Positions 41,527-53,341 are shown, numbered from the stretch's first letter. The stretch is DNA of 64,000 bases from Mesostigma viride (GCA_009746045.1 RPFO01000038.1:1421627-1485626); one strand, 5' to 3'. Notes: a model not told the origin generated them from the sequence alone. Program-made: numbers and translations.

Positions 41527-43808
41527 GGGGAGGGGACACCCCTAAAGGACACTTTTCTGGAAACCATACCTATGCATGTGCTAAAAATCCAATGATGATT
41601 GGGGACCATAAATATGATAAAAAAAAAATTTTCCAGCCACTTGGGGGTGGTACTAGCCCCCACCATACACCGGTTACGCGCTAAAAATAGAAAAAGACGC
41701 TATTTTAGTCACATTTTTCCTAGGACAATGGGCAAACATATTGGGACCAAATCACATATTCCCGCATAGTTCCCCCACTTTTGAGAAAGTCTGCCTAATT
41801 GGGACCAATACATAAGCATGGATGCACCAGTTATTAATTTTCCCGCAAAAAGGGTCCTTTTTTAATGAAAAAAAAATAAATCAAATCATAAACACTTCAA
41901 ATGTTGCCATACCATATATTCCCAAATACTAGAGAGGGGGGGACATGCAGCCCCAAAATTTCAGGTCATTCTGACCACCACAGCTCCAGTTATTAACGTT
42001 CTTAGGTTGTCACCAATGACGAAGCTAAGGGAGGTTTTAGCCAGTATTTAACCACACTAACACCCCTTTATTCATCCAAGCCACGTGAAAACTGGCCAAA
42101 CCACACACTACCATCCTCTGCACATATGGTACCTCCTATGTTCAAGGTTTGACGACATTCTGACAAGAACTGCCCAAGTTACAACCATTCCAAGACGGCC
42201 ACCCATGTAGACGCTACAAGGAAATTAGAGTAACCATTTAGCCACACTAGCACCTCCTTCTTCATCAAAGACATCTGCAAACTGACCAAAGCACACATAA
42301 TTAACTCTTGCACGCTGACGGCAACGCATGCTCAATGTGGGGGTCATTGTGACAAGAACTACTCAAGTTGATGGGTTTCCTATATGACCACCTGACAAGG
42401 CGCTAAGAACCACTCAGTAAGTTAGTAACACCACAATGCCACTTCATATGCCATCCAACATGCACCAAATCCATGCTGAATATGTTATGAAGTACAAAGG
42501 GGTGGCCACGCACCTCATACGTCTTCATCGTCCCTCGAGCATGGCCAGCCTTGTAAATATGTGCATAGCCTTGACGATGGTAGCCCTAACATGCCTAAGC
42601 AGCATTTCCTATGTTTCTCCCAGGTTAGAGTGTAAGGTTGATGCCTACCAAGCTAATCAACACAACAACACCTCCTAAACTGTCCTCCCCAGCATGGATG
42701 ACAAACTGGGACTATGGAGGGCAAGGAACCAAGTAGGAACATGGTATATATAGCTTGCATGCAGTCATGCATGTCAACCATGGTTGGCTCAGCACATTGT
42801 AGTCTTATCACATCATCATAACAAAGGAAAGCTCAAACAACCAATGGTGCCTGCTATCTACATGCAGTCACACAAATGCAATATCTCCAACATCATCATC
42901 ACTATAACACTTCCATCCCTGCACGATAAAATGCAAATAAACAATTGGCGGCCCTTCAGCGCATGAGTGCTGTGATGCCGCTGCGGCCTGCGAAGAGAGG
43001 GTGCGTCACTCTCACACAACAAGAAGCGTCCATACGCACAACATCCTTGCCACAACACGTTTTATGAAATGCCTTATACCTTCCCGACGAGCTATAGGCT
43101 GCGACTTAAGCGGCCCTGATCACGGCATCAACGAAAACAATCTAAAGCTGCCAGTATTCGACAACACAACGGCAAGCGACGGCGAGCTAGCTGGCGGAAA
43201 CTGCCCAAAAAGAACGCAAAAAACTTCGAACGATGAGCTCATAGAAGAAAGCACTGATAGCAGATAACATTCGCGACACATCTGTACCTTGCCCTCGTAA
43301 ATCCCGCGCCCAGGCGCGCAACAACAGCCGTTCTTCCATGGACAGGTCAGACACGCACTGCGCAGGTCTGAACAATTACTTACCGATAATGGCCGAAAAT
43401 CTGGCAAAAACCACCAGCTGGGTTTAGAATTCGATGCTACCGGTATTAATGCCTGCTTCACGGTCAGAACAACCCCCAAAACCGCGATTTTACTGCCGCT
43501 ATCATGAATTCTATTTCATTCCGCGCGACCAAAAAATTCAGATTACCCCCCATGCCGATGGCATAAAAAAACAACAGCGATATTGTAAACCAGCTGATTT
43601 CCGCCACATACTAACATCATAAACTCATCGTCTTTTAGATTCGAGTAAAATTTTTGCATTTCGCTTGCCCTATTGTGGTAGTTTCGCCTGAACGCAGTCG
43701 CCATGGCCACTTCCGCAAGGGGTGCGCGCACCGTGCACGTGAAATTTGTGACCTTCGGTTCCGGCGCGAATTTTTTGGCGCCAAAAAATTCGGGGGTGTC
43801 CCGTCCCC
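41527..43808. mobile_element. 2.3-kb insert with terminal inverted repeats in element B
   Basis: Element A has only 93 bases between the viroplasmin-like ORF and gag, whereas B has about 2.4 kb. The extra DNA is bounded by GGGGAGGGGACACCCC (41527-41542) and the inverse of GGGGACGGGACACCCCC (43792-43808). Next to the right end is a 24-base perfect palindrome (about 43768-43791, centre GGCGCC). The interior has degenerate direct repeats of roughly 180 bases around 42000-42400 (CCACACTA...CACC...TTCATC). There is no transposase-like frame, so it would be non-autonomous. A target duplication is not clear. Confidence 0.5.
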
Positions 43809-43831
43809 TTAAACGAAGGAAACAATTTAAC

Positions 43832-44224
43832 TCAATCCTTTTTAACAACAGTAATGGATAGGGAACCGAATTCTAAGGTGAGAGGAGTATCTAAGCTAGA
43901 TGAGGATGCAGCCCGTTTAGGGGGAGAAGAAGGAGGGGTAGCAAAGACTAGAGCTTCTACTGGAGGACGACCATGAGGAATAGGGCGTACATGCAGACCT
44001 AAATCTGTTTGGCTATGATCTATAAGGAACTGCTGAGCTTCTTCGAAGGACATAAATTTCTTATACCTAATTACGTTGTATGCACGATTCTGAACGATCT
44101 TCCTAGCGTCGGACCACGAAAGGAAAATGGAGGACCATTGAGGCGTAATCACTACGTAATATTTAGCTAGACTATTATCACTAGAAGAATGGGAAGGAGC
44201 AGTAAAAGATCGCCGCTGGCTCAT
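43832..44224 (-). CDS. RNase H1 N-terminal / viroplasmin-like protein of element B (ORF1)
   Basis: 130 residues, same length as the element A protein and differing at around ten positions, several of them conservative. The core KYYVVITPQWSSIFLSW ... YKKFMSFEEAQQFL is kept. It is intact although gag and pol of the same element are frameshifted. On the element strand it lies between the leader and the 2.3-kb insert, upstream of gag. Confidence 0.68.
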   Translation of the reverse strand: MSQRRSFTAPSHSSSDNSLAKYYVVITPQWSSIFLSWSDARKIVQNRAYNVIRYKKFMSFEEAQQFLIDHSQTDLGLHVRPIPHGRPPVEALVFATPPSSPPKRAASSSSLDTPLTLEFGSLSITVVKKD

Positions 44225-44707
44225 GGTAACGCACCTTGTTCTTGAGTAGTCGCGATAGGAGTGGAAGGGGTAGGAGTCGACTTAGCTGGGTTATCTGGAT
44301 CACCGAAATGACGAGGGCGACAACGGTCCAGCGCTCGTAGTCCTAAAGTCAGCGACCCAGTGAATTTCTGCGAGTGCGGCCGTCTAATGAGCAGCAACAC
44401 GAAGGAAAAGGTGTAGGTACTGCGACGCTAATCGTCTCCGGACAGTAATACTTCCCTATCTATGACAGGAAACAACCGTAAGCAGGAAAACAAGGCGAAG
44501 GACAGGCTAACTACGAAAGGGTTTATCCGCCGCGAGCAGGTCTAGCATCTAGGTAGAGCGTGTCCCGAAACGGGCAGCACTACTCTCCTAGCTTGAAGGC
44601 GACCCGCCCATTACCTATCAAGGACGTGTCGGCTTCGTATTCCTGGACGCGGAAGGGGTCTTGAAAAGGCGTATGTGGCAAGGGATCGTCGTCTTGTTCT
44701 CTACCTA
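44225..44707 (-). other. Leader region of element B
   Basis: Non-coding leader matching 25650-26159 of element A with substitutions. Nothing else is recognised in it. Confidence 0.6.
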
Positions 44708-44713
44708 CTGAAG

Positions 44714-45204
44714 GCCGGGCCCACTTCAAATGTTCCGCCGTCCAAGCCAAGTGTGTGACACTTTTTCGCTATTTTCGCAAAAAAAAAATAAAATTTCGCA
44801 CGAGTTCGCGTGATTTTCGCGTGATTTTCGCAAAATTTTCACACATTTTCGCACGATTTCGCACGATTTCGCACAATTTTGCATGATTTCGCACAATTTC
44901 GCATGGATTTCAACCAAGGGTCGTTTTGGGGAGTGACGTTTGACAAAATTTCGCATGAATTCACACACGTTGTGCACATCAAAATTTTTTACCGTCGACA
45001 TTTTTCACATGAAATTTCGCACAAATTCAGCAAATTTCGCACAAATTCGCACGATTTCAGCAAATTTCACACGATTTCAGCAAATTTCGCACAATTTCGC
45101 ACGATTTCGCACGACGAATCACTCTGCAGAGTGACGATCGTCGAAAAAGTCAAAAAAACGACCAAAAGTGTCACACTTTTCGGAACATTTGAAGTGGGCC
45201 CGGC
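44714..45204. mobile_element. 491-bp inverted-repeat element (MITE-like) in the leader of element B
   Basis: Both ends carry a 24-base perfect inverted repeat starting GCCGGGCCCACTTCAAATGT and ending TCCG. Outside are direct copies of CTGAAG (44708-44713, 45205-45210). Element A has a single uninterrupted CTTCAG at this spot, which serves as the empty site. The interior is AT-rich with many ATTTCGCAC/GATTTCGCA units in one orientation. No transposase frame is present. The insertion lies about 20 bases inside the 5' LTR, right beside the putative primer-binding site. Confidence 0.8.
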
Positions 45205-45225
45205 CTGAAGTTCCTCCGGAACCAT

Positions 45226-45798
45226 TGTTACGCCGCGGATATCTACTTCCGCCTCTACCTCTAATGGGCCTGATACTACCTAAACTGGTCAGGCCTCCTC
45301 TACTCAAACCTTTGGCGAAAGACGAACGTGACGGAGCTGATCTCAATGCATTAACGTATGTGTTACTATAATACGCCATACAACCATTTACCAAAACCCG
45401 TTTACTCCAGGAAAAGAGGAAGGAAACACAACTACACTGCCGTGACCCAAGCCTATATGTGTTAATTCATTTAACACACGCCGAGTGCACACACAAGGGG
45501 TAGAACACGCATAAATGGTCACCAACGGTCCAACACGCTCGGGCCGACATGGCCCTCGCCTACAGATGCACGCTGGTCCACTACATCTACTGATGCACGC
45601 TGGTCCACTACATTCTACCAAAGGATCAGGACCACTAGTAAAGTACGCGGCGCGGCGCCCAACGGCACCCAATGTACCACAGTACTGTTACGAAGACAAT
45701 AATGTCCCGGTAGGAGCCTAAACGTAAACCTAGGGACAACTGAGGCAAAAGACCTAATTTACGTCCGTAACTACAACGAATTGTTACGCGACGTAACA
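45226..45798 (-). repeat. 5' LTR of element B
   Basis: 573 bases, identical to 22572-23144 except one position near the PBS-side end (CAAACCTTTGGCG against CAAACCTCTGGCG). It is followed by the TSD TTTCC. Confidence 0.93.
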
Positions 45799-45803
45799 TT
45801 TCC

Positions 45804-46560
45804 ACCTTCGACGTCAACAGACCCGGCTATTTCGACAGGGCACCCATCCGGATCCTGGAGCTTTTGTTTTATGGGTCGTATTCCTCCCTTTTCGACCTGT
45901 GCCAACGCCTCCAACGCCATAAATGCTTCCGCGGCCAGTCTGACGGCCAGTTCCAGCCCCGCGCACCTGACCTGTCTGGCTGGACGCGACCGCGCCTTCA
46001 GCTTGCCGCCCTCTTTTCCATCCTTCAGCGCAGTGCCATTGACGTCTGGCGCCCCATTCCCCTGACCGAATCCACCTTCCTCCTCCACCTCAACGAAGCC
46101 CTCTCACAGCACGTGACGACCCTAGCTGCATGCAGATGTGGCAGCTGTGAGTCGCACGCTGGCTGCTGAGGTCCCCACCATCCCCACCGCCACCGCCACC
46201 CTCCTCGCCTCCACCCCCCCCCCACCCCCCCCTTCCGCCTCCACCGACTCCATCACCGCCGGCGCCAGCTTCGCGACATCCGGACCAGCGTCTTATAAGG
46301 ACAATGCCATCGCTATCGAGGTCCTGCAGAGCACCGCCGGCCTCACCACCCAGGCGGTGAAGGACATTGCCGCCAAGCCAGCCCCTGCAGTGGCCTGGCC
46401 GGCGATGCTCCTTCCATCACGACCTGGGCGGACATGGTTAAGCAACATACCACAGGTCTCCACCACCTCCCACAACGGTACGAGCCGCGCCAAAATCTGC
46501 CCTCGTAAGCGGTACCCGAAAAGTGGCGCCAAATGCGGTTTTTGGTGTGCGCGTGCACGA
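45804..46560 (+). pseudogene. LINE ORF1-like fragment, 3' part
   Basis: Directly after the LTR, the frame that crosses the insertion point continues (STFDVNRPGYFDR ... LLHLNEALSQHVTTL) to a TGA at about 46167. A second frame to 46566 contains Ala/Thr-rich, coil-like sequence (AIEVLQSTAGLTTQAVKDIA). Together with 22280-22571 this is the target site of element B. I infer a decayed non-LTR ORF1 from similarity in style and the N-terminal resemblance to the 48-kb copy. It could instead be an unrelated host frame. Confidence 0.3.
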
Positions 46561-47485
46561 AAGTGACCGAATTCCGGGCGACAGGCATGGCGGTCTGGCA
46601 GGCGATGCTGAGCCGTGTATAAAGGCACTATCAAGGCTGAAATTTTACGATTATCCTCCTAAGGTGTTATTAGATCCACCACTGTTTTTTTTTCGCCATA
46701 AAATTTGCGGAATCGAACAGCATGTTGCGTCATTCATAGGTGGGTGCCTGAATGGTCGCAGATTTTCTCTCGACCCCACCTGACCGCAGCAAAAAATTTT
46801 CCCGCGATGAAGTGCGCCCTAAGATCGGGTTTTCCATCATAAACGATGCATTTTTTAATTCTAAAGACTTTGACCGAACGACTTTCTTCATTACCGCTGC
46901 AACTTTTTTTTCCTGAGCTACCGCATATTTCCGACCAATTTCAAGGCTGCGTCAGGCTTGGCAGACCCATACTTCGTATATATATGCGTTATATTATAAT
47001 ATATATGCGTTTGCCCCGAACGTCATGTTTAATGCAGGCTTTGTGGACTCTAAAGACGCCCACGATTAATTAATTAATTAATTAAACTCGTGCTCCCGTT
47101 GCATGGGGAGTCACGGAGCACTGAAGTGCTTTTAATCCCTGTGTGTGCACTACAAGAGAAAGGGCAGAGACCCCCAGTCTCCTTCATGCCAAAGGCATGC
47201 CACGTACAGCTGCAATCGGGCGCGGCTAGCTAAAAGGACAGGCTAACGATCCGGCAAACTGTGGGTGCAATAAGACCCATGTAAGCGGGGCATAACAAGT
47301 ATAGCGTGGGCAAGTAATCTGACCATAGCACGGGCGTAGTAGCATGGCTGTGCTAGGACTAGCTAGGCTAAGGCTATGGCTGGTTGTGTACCGTGCGTTG
47401 GCGGCACGTGACCTGGTATGTTGGCACAGCTAGGCGAACATTCTAGGCATGGCTGCCTTAGCGGCAGTGACTCCAATGGTTACAA
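46561..47485. other. Gene-free stretch with AT-rich simple repeat
   Basis: No supported coding region. It contains a (TTAA/ATTA)n tract at about 47066-47084 followed by CTCCCGTTGCATGGGGAGTC, reminiscent of the dispersed repeat at 19612. A TATATGCGTTATATTATAAT stretch lies near 46980. Confidence 0.4.
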
Positions 47486-47489
47486 TTGC

Positions 47490-48905
47490 TAGGGCTATTG
47501 AGCACTATTCTAGCCCGCTGGGGGCGTCCACATCTTGTGGTTGATCATCAGGTCCCCGCCCCTCCAGTACACCTTGGGCTTCTGGGGGTCCTGCTTATGG
47601 CGGAGGTATTCCGGCCACAGGTCGCGTCGCTGCATGCTGTTGCTGAGCGGGGGTCAGGTCGTCATCCAGCGTCCAGGTCGGAGGTCGTGCAACCTCTTGC
47701 CACGAGAGAGGAACCGCTGCTTATCCTCAGGGGAGGGGAAGGTGAGCAGGACTGGTGGGGGAGCCGCCTTGTCCCGTGAGTGGGGAAGGCGGTGGCACCC
47801 ACGCAGTTCTACCTCGATCACCTACCAGGCCCATGAGGGTAAGAAGCTGGTTCTTGAGCTCGTCAGCAAGAGAGGTTGACGTCTCACCTGGCTTCTGGGG
47901 GAAGCGACAGTAGCACCACGCGGCACTCGCGGCGAGCGCGGTCGGTGACCTCCCGTTGCTGGGCCTGGCGGTGGTCCTCCAGCTCCTGGAGCTTCGTGGC
48001 GATGGCGTCGGTGGTCGGGAGGCGGTCGCTGACCGCAGCAGGTCCGCGTAGCCGGAGAGCGGCGGGAGGTCACCAGCATCCTGCCGGGGTGGCTGGGATG
48101 CAATGGTGGCCGTCTGCTCCGCTATCTTGGGGACCTGTGTGGCCAGGGCCTCGGTGTGGGCGGTAATGGCCTCAAGCTTCTTCATGAGCACGCCGCACTT
48201 GCCCTCCACCTGGTTAAGGCGAGAGACAAGTGCTGCATGCGTTTCCGAAGCTTGCGCCGCGGTGTGCAGCGTCGTGAACTGGGGCAGCCTGGAGCTTGTG
48301 GACGACCTTGGTTTCCACATTGGAGACCCGGGCCTCCACCGTGTTGAGCGTCGTGTCCAGCGATGTCAGCTTCTCGGCCAGCGGCCAGGTCACGTGCTCC
48401 TCCAGCACTGCGCGGATGTCATCCTTGCAGAGGGAGGGAGCCGAAGGGGCTGGCGGCTGTGCGGGGGCGGGGGCTGTGAGCGCTCTGTGGATGTCGGCGA
48501 GGCTGCGCTGGTAGCTGTAGCTGGTCAAGATAAACAGGCGTTGGCGTGGTTCTTCATAAGTGTAGAGCCAGGACGTGTTGCGGTAGTCGATAGCCGCCCC
48601 CCCCTTCTGCGGCACGAAGAGCTTCCGTTCCTGTGTGAGGAACTGGAGGACCTCGACGACTTCCTGTGGCGACAGGTTCTGCCACTCGAGGAGGGAGAAC
48701 CTGCTGTCGCCGGGCAAGAATAGGCTCCATTTGTGGCGGTCGTGGCATGGTTTCTTGGATTCAGGCGAGGCGCTTGGCGATGGGTTTGCTGGCGGTGGGT
48801 TGGCGTGCCCATGCAGGCGGCTGGGCAAGAACGATGGCGAGCGGGTTGGGCTGGGAGCCGGTAAGCTCCTTTTCCAGACCCCGTTTTGCTTTTGGGGTCG
48901 TCATA
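47490..48905 (-). pseudogene. LINE ORF1-like protein (coiled coil plus RRM-like), frameshifted
   Basis: Read leftwards from about 48905. The parts are an N-terminal region with SASPESKKPCHDRHKWS, then LSPQEVVEVLQFLTQERKLF, a likely coiled coil (LTSLDTTLNTVEARVSNVET, then HTEALATQVPKIAEQT), an RRM-like part (ADELKNQLLTLMGL) and a C-terminal piece with RFLSRGKRLHDLRPGRW near 47700. At least three frameshifts separate these parts. The layout fits the RNA-binding ORF1 protein of L1-type non-LTR retrotransposons. No reverse transcriptase follows on the left. Confidence 0.5.
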
Positions 48906-49092
48906 GCTGCTTGTCACGTGATAACTTTGTCAATACTGCGTTTCAGCCGTAACCGATTATACTGGCGTGTACGTCTGAATAAAGCGCATCGAATGCAAGT
49001 GGTCTGACCGAATTTGGGGCTCAGACGCAAAAGATCTGAGCTCCGCCGTCAGCCATACCGCCGTCAGCCATTTTCGTCCGTCTCAGGGCTAT

Positions 49093-49716
49093 GTGCTATG
49101 CCTTGGCCTGCATGTGGAAGGCTGTCTGCGACGTGGGCTCGCCGCCGATGGGCTCCACGCCCACGATGTGGGGACTTTTATCAGCCTCTGGACATGCACA
49201 ATTAACTGCGGTCAGCAGGTGAATGCCGGAACGAGTTCTGCGGCGGGGTGTGCGAAACAGACATCAAGCTCACGGCAGACATGGATACCTCCGAGCGGTA
49301 TGTTCCCTTATTCAAATCTACGGGCCAATTCACTCCTTGTTGAATCCCTGACCTTGTCACGGATGAATATGTTACCAGTTCCCCATCTCCGGAGTTTCTC
49401 TTTTGGTCATCTTCTTATCTTACGGGAGGTGCGTCATGAATCGTATAGCGAGCTACGGTTTCATGGCGAGCCTTTTCTTCACATCAGCGACGTACAGGTT
49501 ACCTTAGAGGCTAGGGATGTCAAGGAATTCTTCACACGGATATTAGGGAGGGTACATGACGGATTGCGAGCAAGATATTACGGGCTGGCTGGCAGCCTTG
49601 CAGCGCTATTGCCGCCGATGGCAATGATTTGCAGGCAGGGCTATGGATCACAAAGCTGTTGCTTGGCTCTAGTTGTACATGCTGCAATTTATTGGCATTG
49701 TGCTCACGGCAAGTAA
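49093..49716 (+). other. Open frame of 207 codons, unrecognised, probably not a gene
   Basis: The frame has no recognisable domain. Its first 41 bases match, inversely, part of the repeat in intron 15 of the remodeller (17587-17628), which suggests repeat-derived DNA. I list it only so the stretch 48.9-50.3 kb is accounted for. Confidence 0.12.
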
Positions 49717-50280
49717 TGTTGCATGACATGGTTGACCACGAAGATTGATGGAAAACCTAAAAGCAATTGGTGGCTTTCTTGGATGCTCGATGGCTTCACA
49801 TGCTTGTGAGTCCATAAAACCCACTGTATAGGTGCCCACCATCTCTAAGCTGAAAGCATCTGCCTTCAACAAGCATCTTAAGACATGCATGCACATGAGA
49901 ACTGTCATGGTTTGTGGAGATCGAGGGTGGCATATTGCGTGAGAGTGGAGAGAGGACAGTGGCCGGGCTAGGCCAGCTACCTGTGCTGCCACACGGCCGG
50001 GCGGCAAACACTGATGCACAAGCTGCCTACACGCCAGCACCCAAGCTGCCTTCACACCCCTGAATGATGAGCAGAGGGCATCCTGGACGGCCGCATCCAT
50101 GCAGTTCATGCAGTTCAGGCTGTGCGTGCTGGCCAAGGGGACGGGTAAATGAGCCAATGGCGGGCTATTATTACGCACGCTGCAACCAGCGCCAATGAAG
50201 CAACCCAAGCCTGCCCTCCTGCATGACAGGTATGTGTGTTTTGTTTTCTCATGTCGTGTGCACAACCAGCAATCCTTTAT

Positions 50281-52156
50281 TTCTATTCCCACTATTACCA
50301 ATCCACCAACATTTGATTAAAACAATAAGTGGGCAATTACAGAACCCATGAGTGAGCCTGCCACGCTGCACCCATTTCATGATTGATTGTAGTTCTCGTT
50401 ACCCTAGAAACAAACACAAGAACTCCAAGTCTAAGCGAGGGTACATGTCTGCTCGTTTCAATTGCACTCCTCCCACGCTCCTTGCGTCTCGCACTTTAGA
50501 GGGAGGGAGGGCGGGACAAGAAAAAGAGACCTAGAACATCGTGCAATTGGCACTTTAGGGCGGCGTAGCCCGGGCTCGCCTCATGAGCCGTCAGCAACAG
50601 TAACTTAATTGCTACTTAACTTAACGAACTAGAAATGGCCATACAAAACTGGCCAACTAATTCTAACTCATGGAACCGGTCCAGCCCAAGGCCCACCGTC
50701 CCGTAGTACCACTCACATAGCGGCGTTCATTCTCATCTGTTATAAAGAAACTACGTTCAGAGAACACCGATTCTATTCCCACTATTACCAATCCACCAAC
50801 ATTTGATTAAAACAATAAGTGGGCAATTACAGAACCCATGAGTGAGCCTGCCACGCTGCACCCATTTCATGATTGATTGTAGTTCTCGTTACCCAACCCC
50901 CCTTTCCTGGTGCTTTATCTCCAAAGCTCCGCCAACCACTTTCGCTCAGTGGCTCTCGAGGCTGCCCTGCCGCAACGGTCACGACCATTACAATCGCCGG
51001 CGGCTGTAGCGAGCCTCATGCACGATAACCCTTCGCAGGGCCCGGCCCCCCAGCCTTCCACCCTCGGCCAGTAAAAGAGGGTGTTGAATGTGCAGGCAAA
51101 GACAAGGAAGAAGACGCCTCGTTTAACGACCACGGACCTCCCTCAAAGGCCAGTGCCGCCCTAACGTGACGACAACTTGTAGGACGTCACCCGATGCCAC
51201 CATATCTCGATTACTGTCAACGTTGTCACCTGGGGGAGTAACTTTCCATATTTCAGGTTTTAGTTGATGAGCAGGCTCTCATCACACACCCCAGCGGCCG
51301 ATAAAGCGCAAGCGCAACTGGGCCGGCCAAAATATTTGGTCCTGCCCGGCCCAGGTCCGTCTGTTAAACTGGCCCCTTAAGTCTCGGTCTGAATCGAAAT
51401 ATTGCATAATTCCGGAATTCGTCCCCACCACATTCCCGAGACCTCACGCACCCATAAGAGCGGATGCTGGTAAATATTTTTCTACTTACGCGAGGGCCGA
51501 CAGACTTGTCGTCCATCACAATGCCCACTGAAAGTAACCCGACCACCCTTCCTTCGGCAGTCAGTAGTCAGGAACTGCAACCCTGCTGCGACATTCCGCA
51601 GCAAAGCGGTAGGCACTGCAGCGTGGCACGGAAATCTTACTCATGGTTTCAGAGTTCCGTACAGGTGCCACGCGCAGGCAAACGCGAAGTATTTTATAGT
51701 CTCTCGTCGGCCAAGAACCCAGCTGCGGGGAGAAAACCGACGAGGGTAATTAATTTCTTTTTCACAGTCACGTGACTGTTCAAGCTATGTCAGTCACGCG
51801 CCATCTCTAATCGGCCACCGCCAGCCAAAAGGCTGACGCGATTAGGGCAGCATTAAATTTCTTGTAATCCGCCATACCCATACCCCATACATCCGATTAC
51901 AAGAAAAAGAGACCTAGAACATCGTGCAATTGGCACTTTAGGGCGGCGTAGCCCGGGCTCGCCTCATGAGCCGTCAGCAACAGTAACTTAATTGCTACTT
52001 AACTTAACGAACTAGAAATGGCCATACAAAACTGGCCAACTAATTCTAACTCATGGAACCGGTCCAGCCCAAGGCCCACCGTCCCGTAGTACCACTCACA
52101 TAGCGGCGTTCATTCTCATCTGTTATAAAGAAACTACGTTCAGAGAACACCGATTC
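50281..52156. repeat. Two-copy composite repeat (R1-spacer-R2)
   Basis: R1 (124 bases) occurs at 50281-50404 and 50771-50894. R2 (258 bases) occurs at 50516-50773 and 51899-52156. The copies look identical. Copy 1 has a 111-base spacer between R1 and R2, and copy 2 has a 1004-base spacer unrelated to it. The end of R2 copy 1 runs directly into R1 copy 2, sharing TTC. This fits a long and a short version of one mobile element inserted head to tail. No coding region is seen in the 1-kb spacer. Confidence 0.8.
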
Positions 52157-53115
52157 CCTATGATGCATGTTTGCGGAATTCTGGCAACCTGGCACATCAT
52201 TGGCCAAACTCCTCAATGTCAGGGGTGGGAGGGGTTGTTTGTCAAGTGGATAGACACACGCACATGCTCAACACCTCTTGCTCCAATGCCACTGCCACTC
52301 ACCCAGAAACTCAGGCACAAACACGCACGATCGCTAAGCTGCTAGCCAGAATCGCAGTTCTCACCAAAGTGAGGGATGCATGGGGCACCAGCTAGTTTGA
52401 CAGTCTGGCTGAGGACGTGCAGGAGTTGAATGACATATCTGAAGCAAGTAGTCACGGATGGCTTGGAGAAACATGGTGAAGCATGCATGGGCATGCATCT
52501 CATGTTGACAAGGGCCAGAGCAAGAGCATGAGCACGATGCATGTGCCTATGTAGAGGCCATTAATTGGGCTTGCACTATCTGTCGAAGACAACTGCGGTA
52601 TGGTGGCCAAGGGGCTCACCGGGGATGTGCAGTGGCTTCTTCATGCTAGGTATGATGGCGGCCAAGTGCAGTCCTTTGGTGGCACATTTCAAGCCGGCAA
52701 CCTCGAGGTAGCAACTGAGCAGTGTATGAGCTGTCTGGCTATGCACCACAGCGCTGGCTGAGGAGATCTAGTCCAACTTGGAAGCTGCGTTGCCAGCAAC
52801 GTGGGCCCCTATAACAGAGACAGGGACATGGGGGCATCCATGGTGATGCAGAGGACCATGTGTGGCAACCTTGGTCAGGCGGGCCAGTTGCCAAGGTATG
52901 TGCTGCTACCAAATCAAGGCGCACAAAACACACCGCAACCATGCCGACGGCCGCGAGATGCCTGGCATGATTAGATTATTACATTGCCAAGCTGAGTTTG
53001 CGACTACCGTGCGTGCTGTGGGTTTGAACTGATCATGCTAGCCAACGTGACAGCTGGCAGTTCTTATGTCTAACAAAGCCCTACTTGAAAATTGCCTTAG
53101 CATGGCCGTATGCAC
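52157..53115. other. Gene-free stretch
   Basis: Short open frames on both strands have no recognisable features and no supporting splice pattern. Nothing is assigned here. Confidence 0.4.
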
Positions 53116-53291
53116 ATATATTAAAAATATAATTACTTACAGCAGAGTGAAATCACTCAAACCAAAGCAAACGCCCAGCTATAAACCTATATACAGAGCC
53201 ATATATATTAAAAATATAATTACTTACAGCAGAGTGAAATCACTCAAACCAAAGCAAACGCCCAGCTATAAACCTATATACAGAGCCATGT
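53116..53291. repeat. 87-bp direct duplication
   Basis: Two tandem copies, 87 bases apart, of AT-rich sequence containing TTAAAAATATAATTACTTAC, with GAAATCACTCAAACCAAAGC following. It lies just beyond the stop of the RT/endonuclease frame and may be its 3' UTR. Confidence 0.8.
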
Positions 53292-53341
53292 CAAAGCTCT
53301 ATACTACGATAAGACCAATGGAAACGCCTAACGGGAGGAAC

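Larger units (their letters stand above)
22567..45803 (-). mobile_element. LTR retrotransposon B (Ty3/gypsy type), carrying nested element A
   Basis: Two 573-base LTRs (22572-23144 and 45226-45798) are flanked by the 5-base target duplication TTTCC (22567-22571, 45799-45803). Orientation is minus: the PBS-side leader adjoins the right LTR, and a C-rich strand (polypurine tract on the coding strand) adjoins the left LTR at 23145. Without element A and one TSD copy, B is 13,575 bases. Order on its coding strand: LTR, leader with a 491-bp inverted-repeat insert, viroplasmin-like ORF, 2.3-kb insert, gag, protease/RT/RNase H/integrase/chromodomain, GC-rich ORF, LTR. The LTRs differ at only one position that I could find. 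gag and pol carry several one-base frameshifts, so B is not autonomous as read here. Confidence 0.92.

Noticed and set aside
49093-49716. 207-codon gene
   Set aside because: No domain, and its start overlaps a sequence shared with an intronic repeat; listed only as low-confidence open frame.
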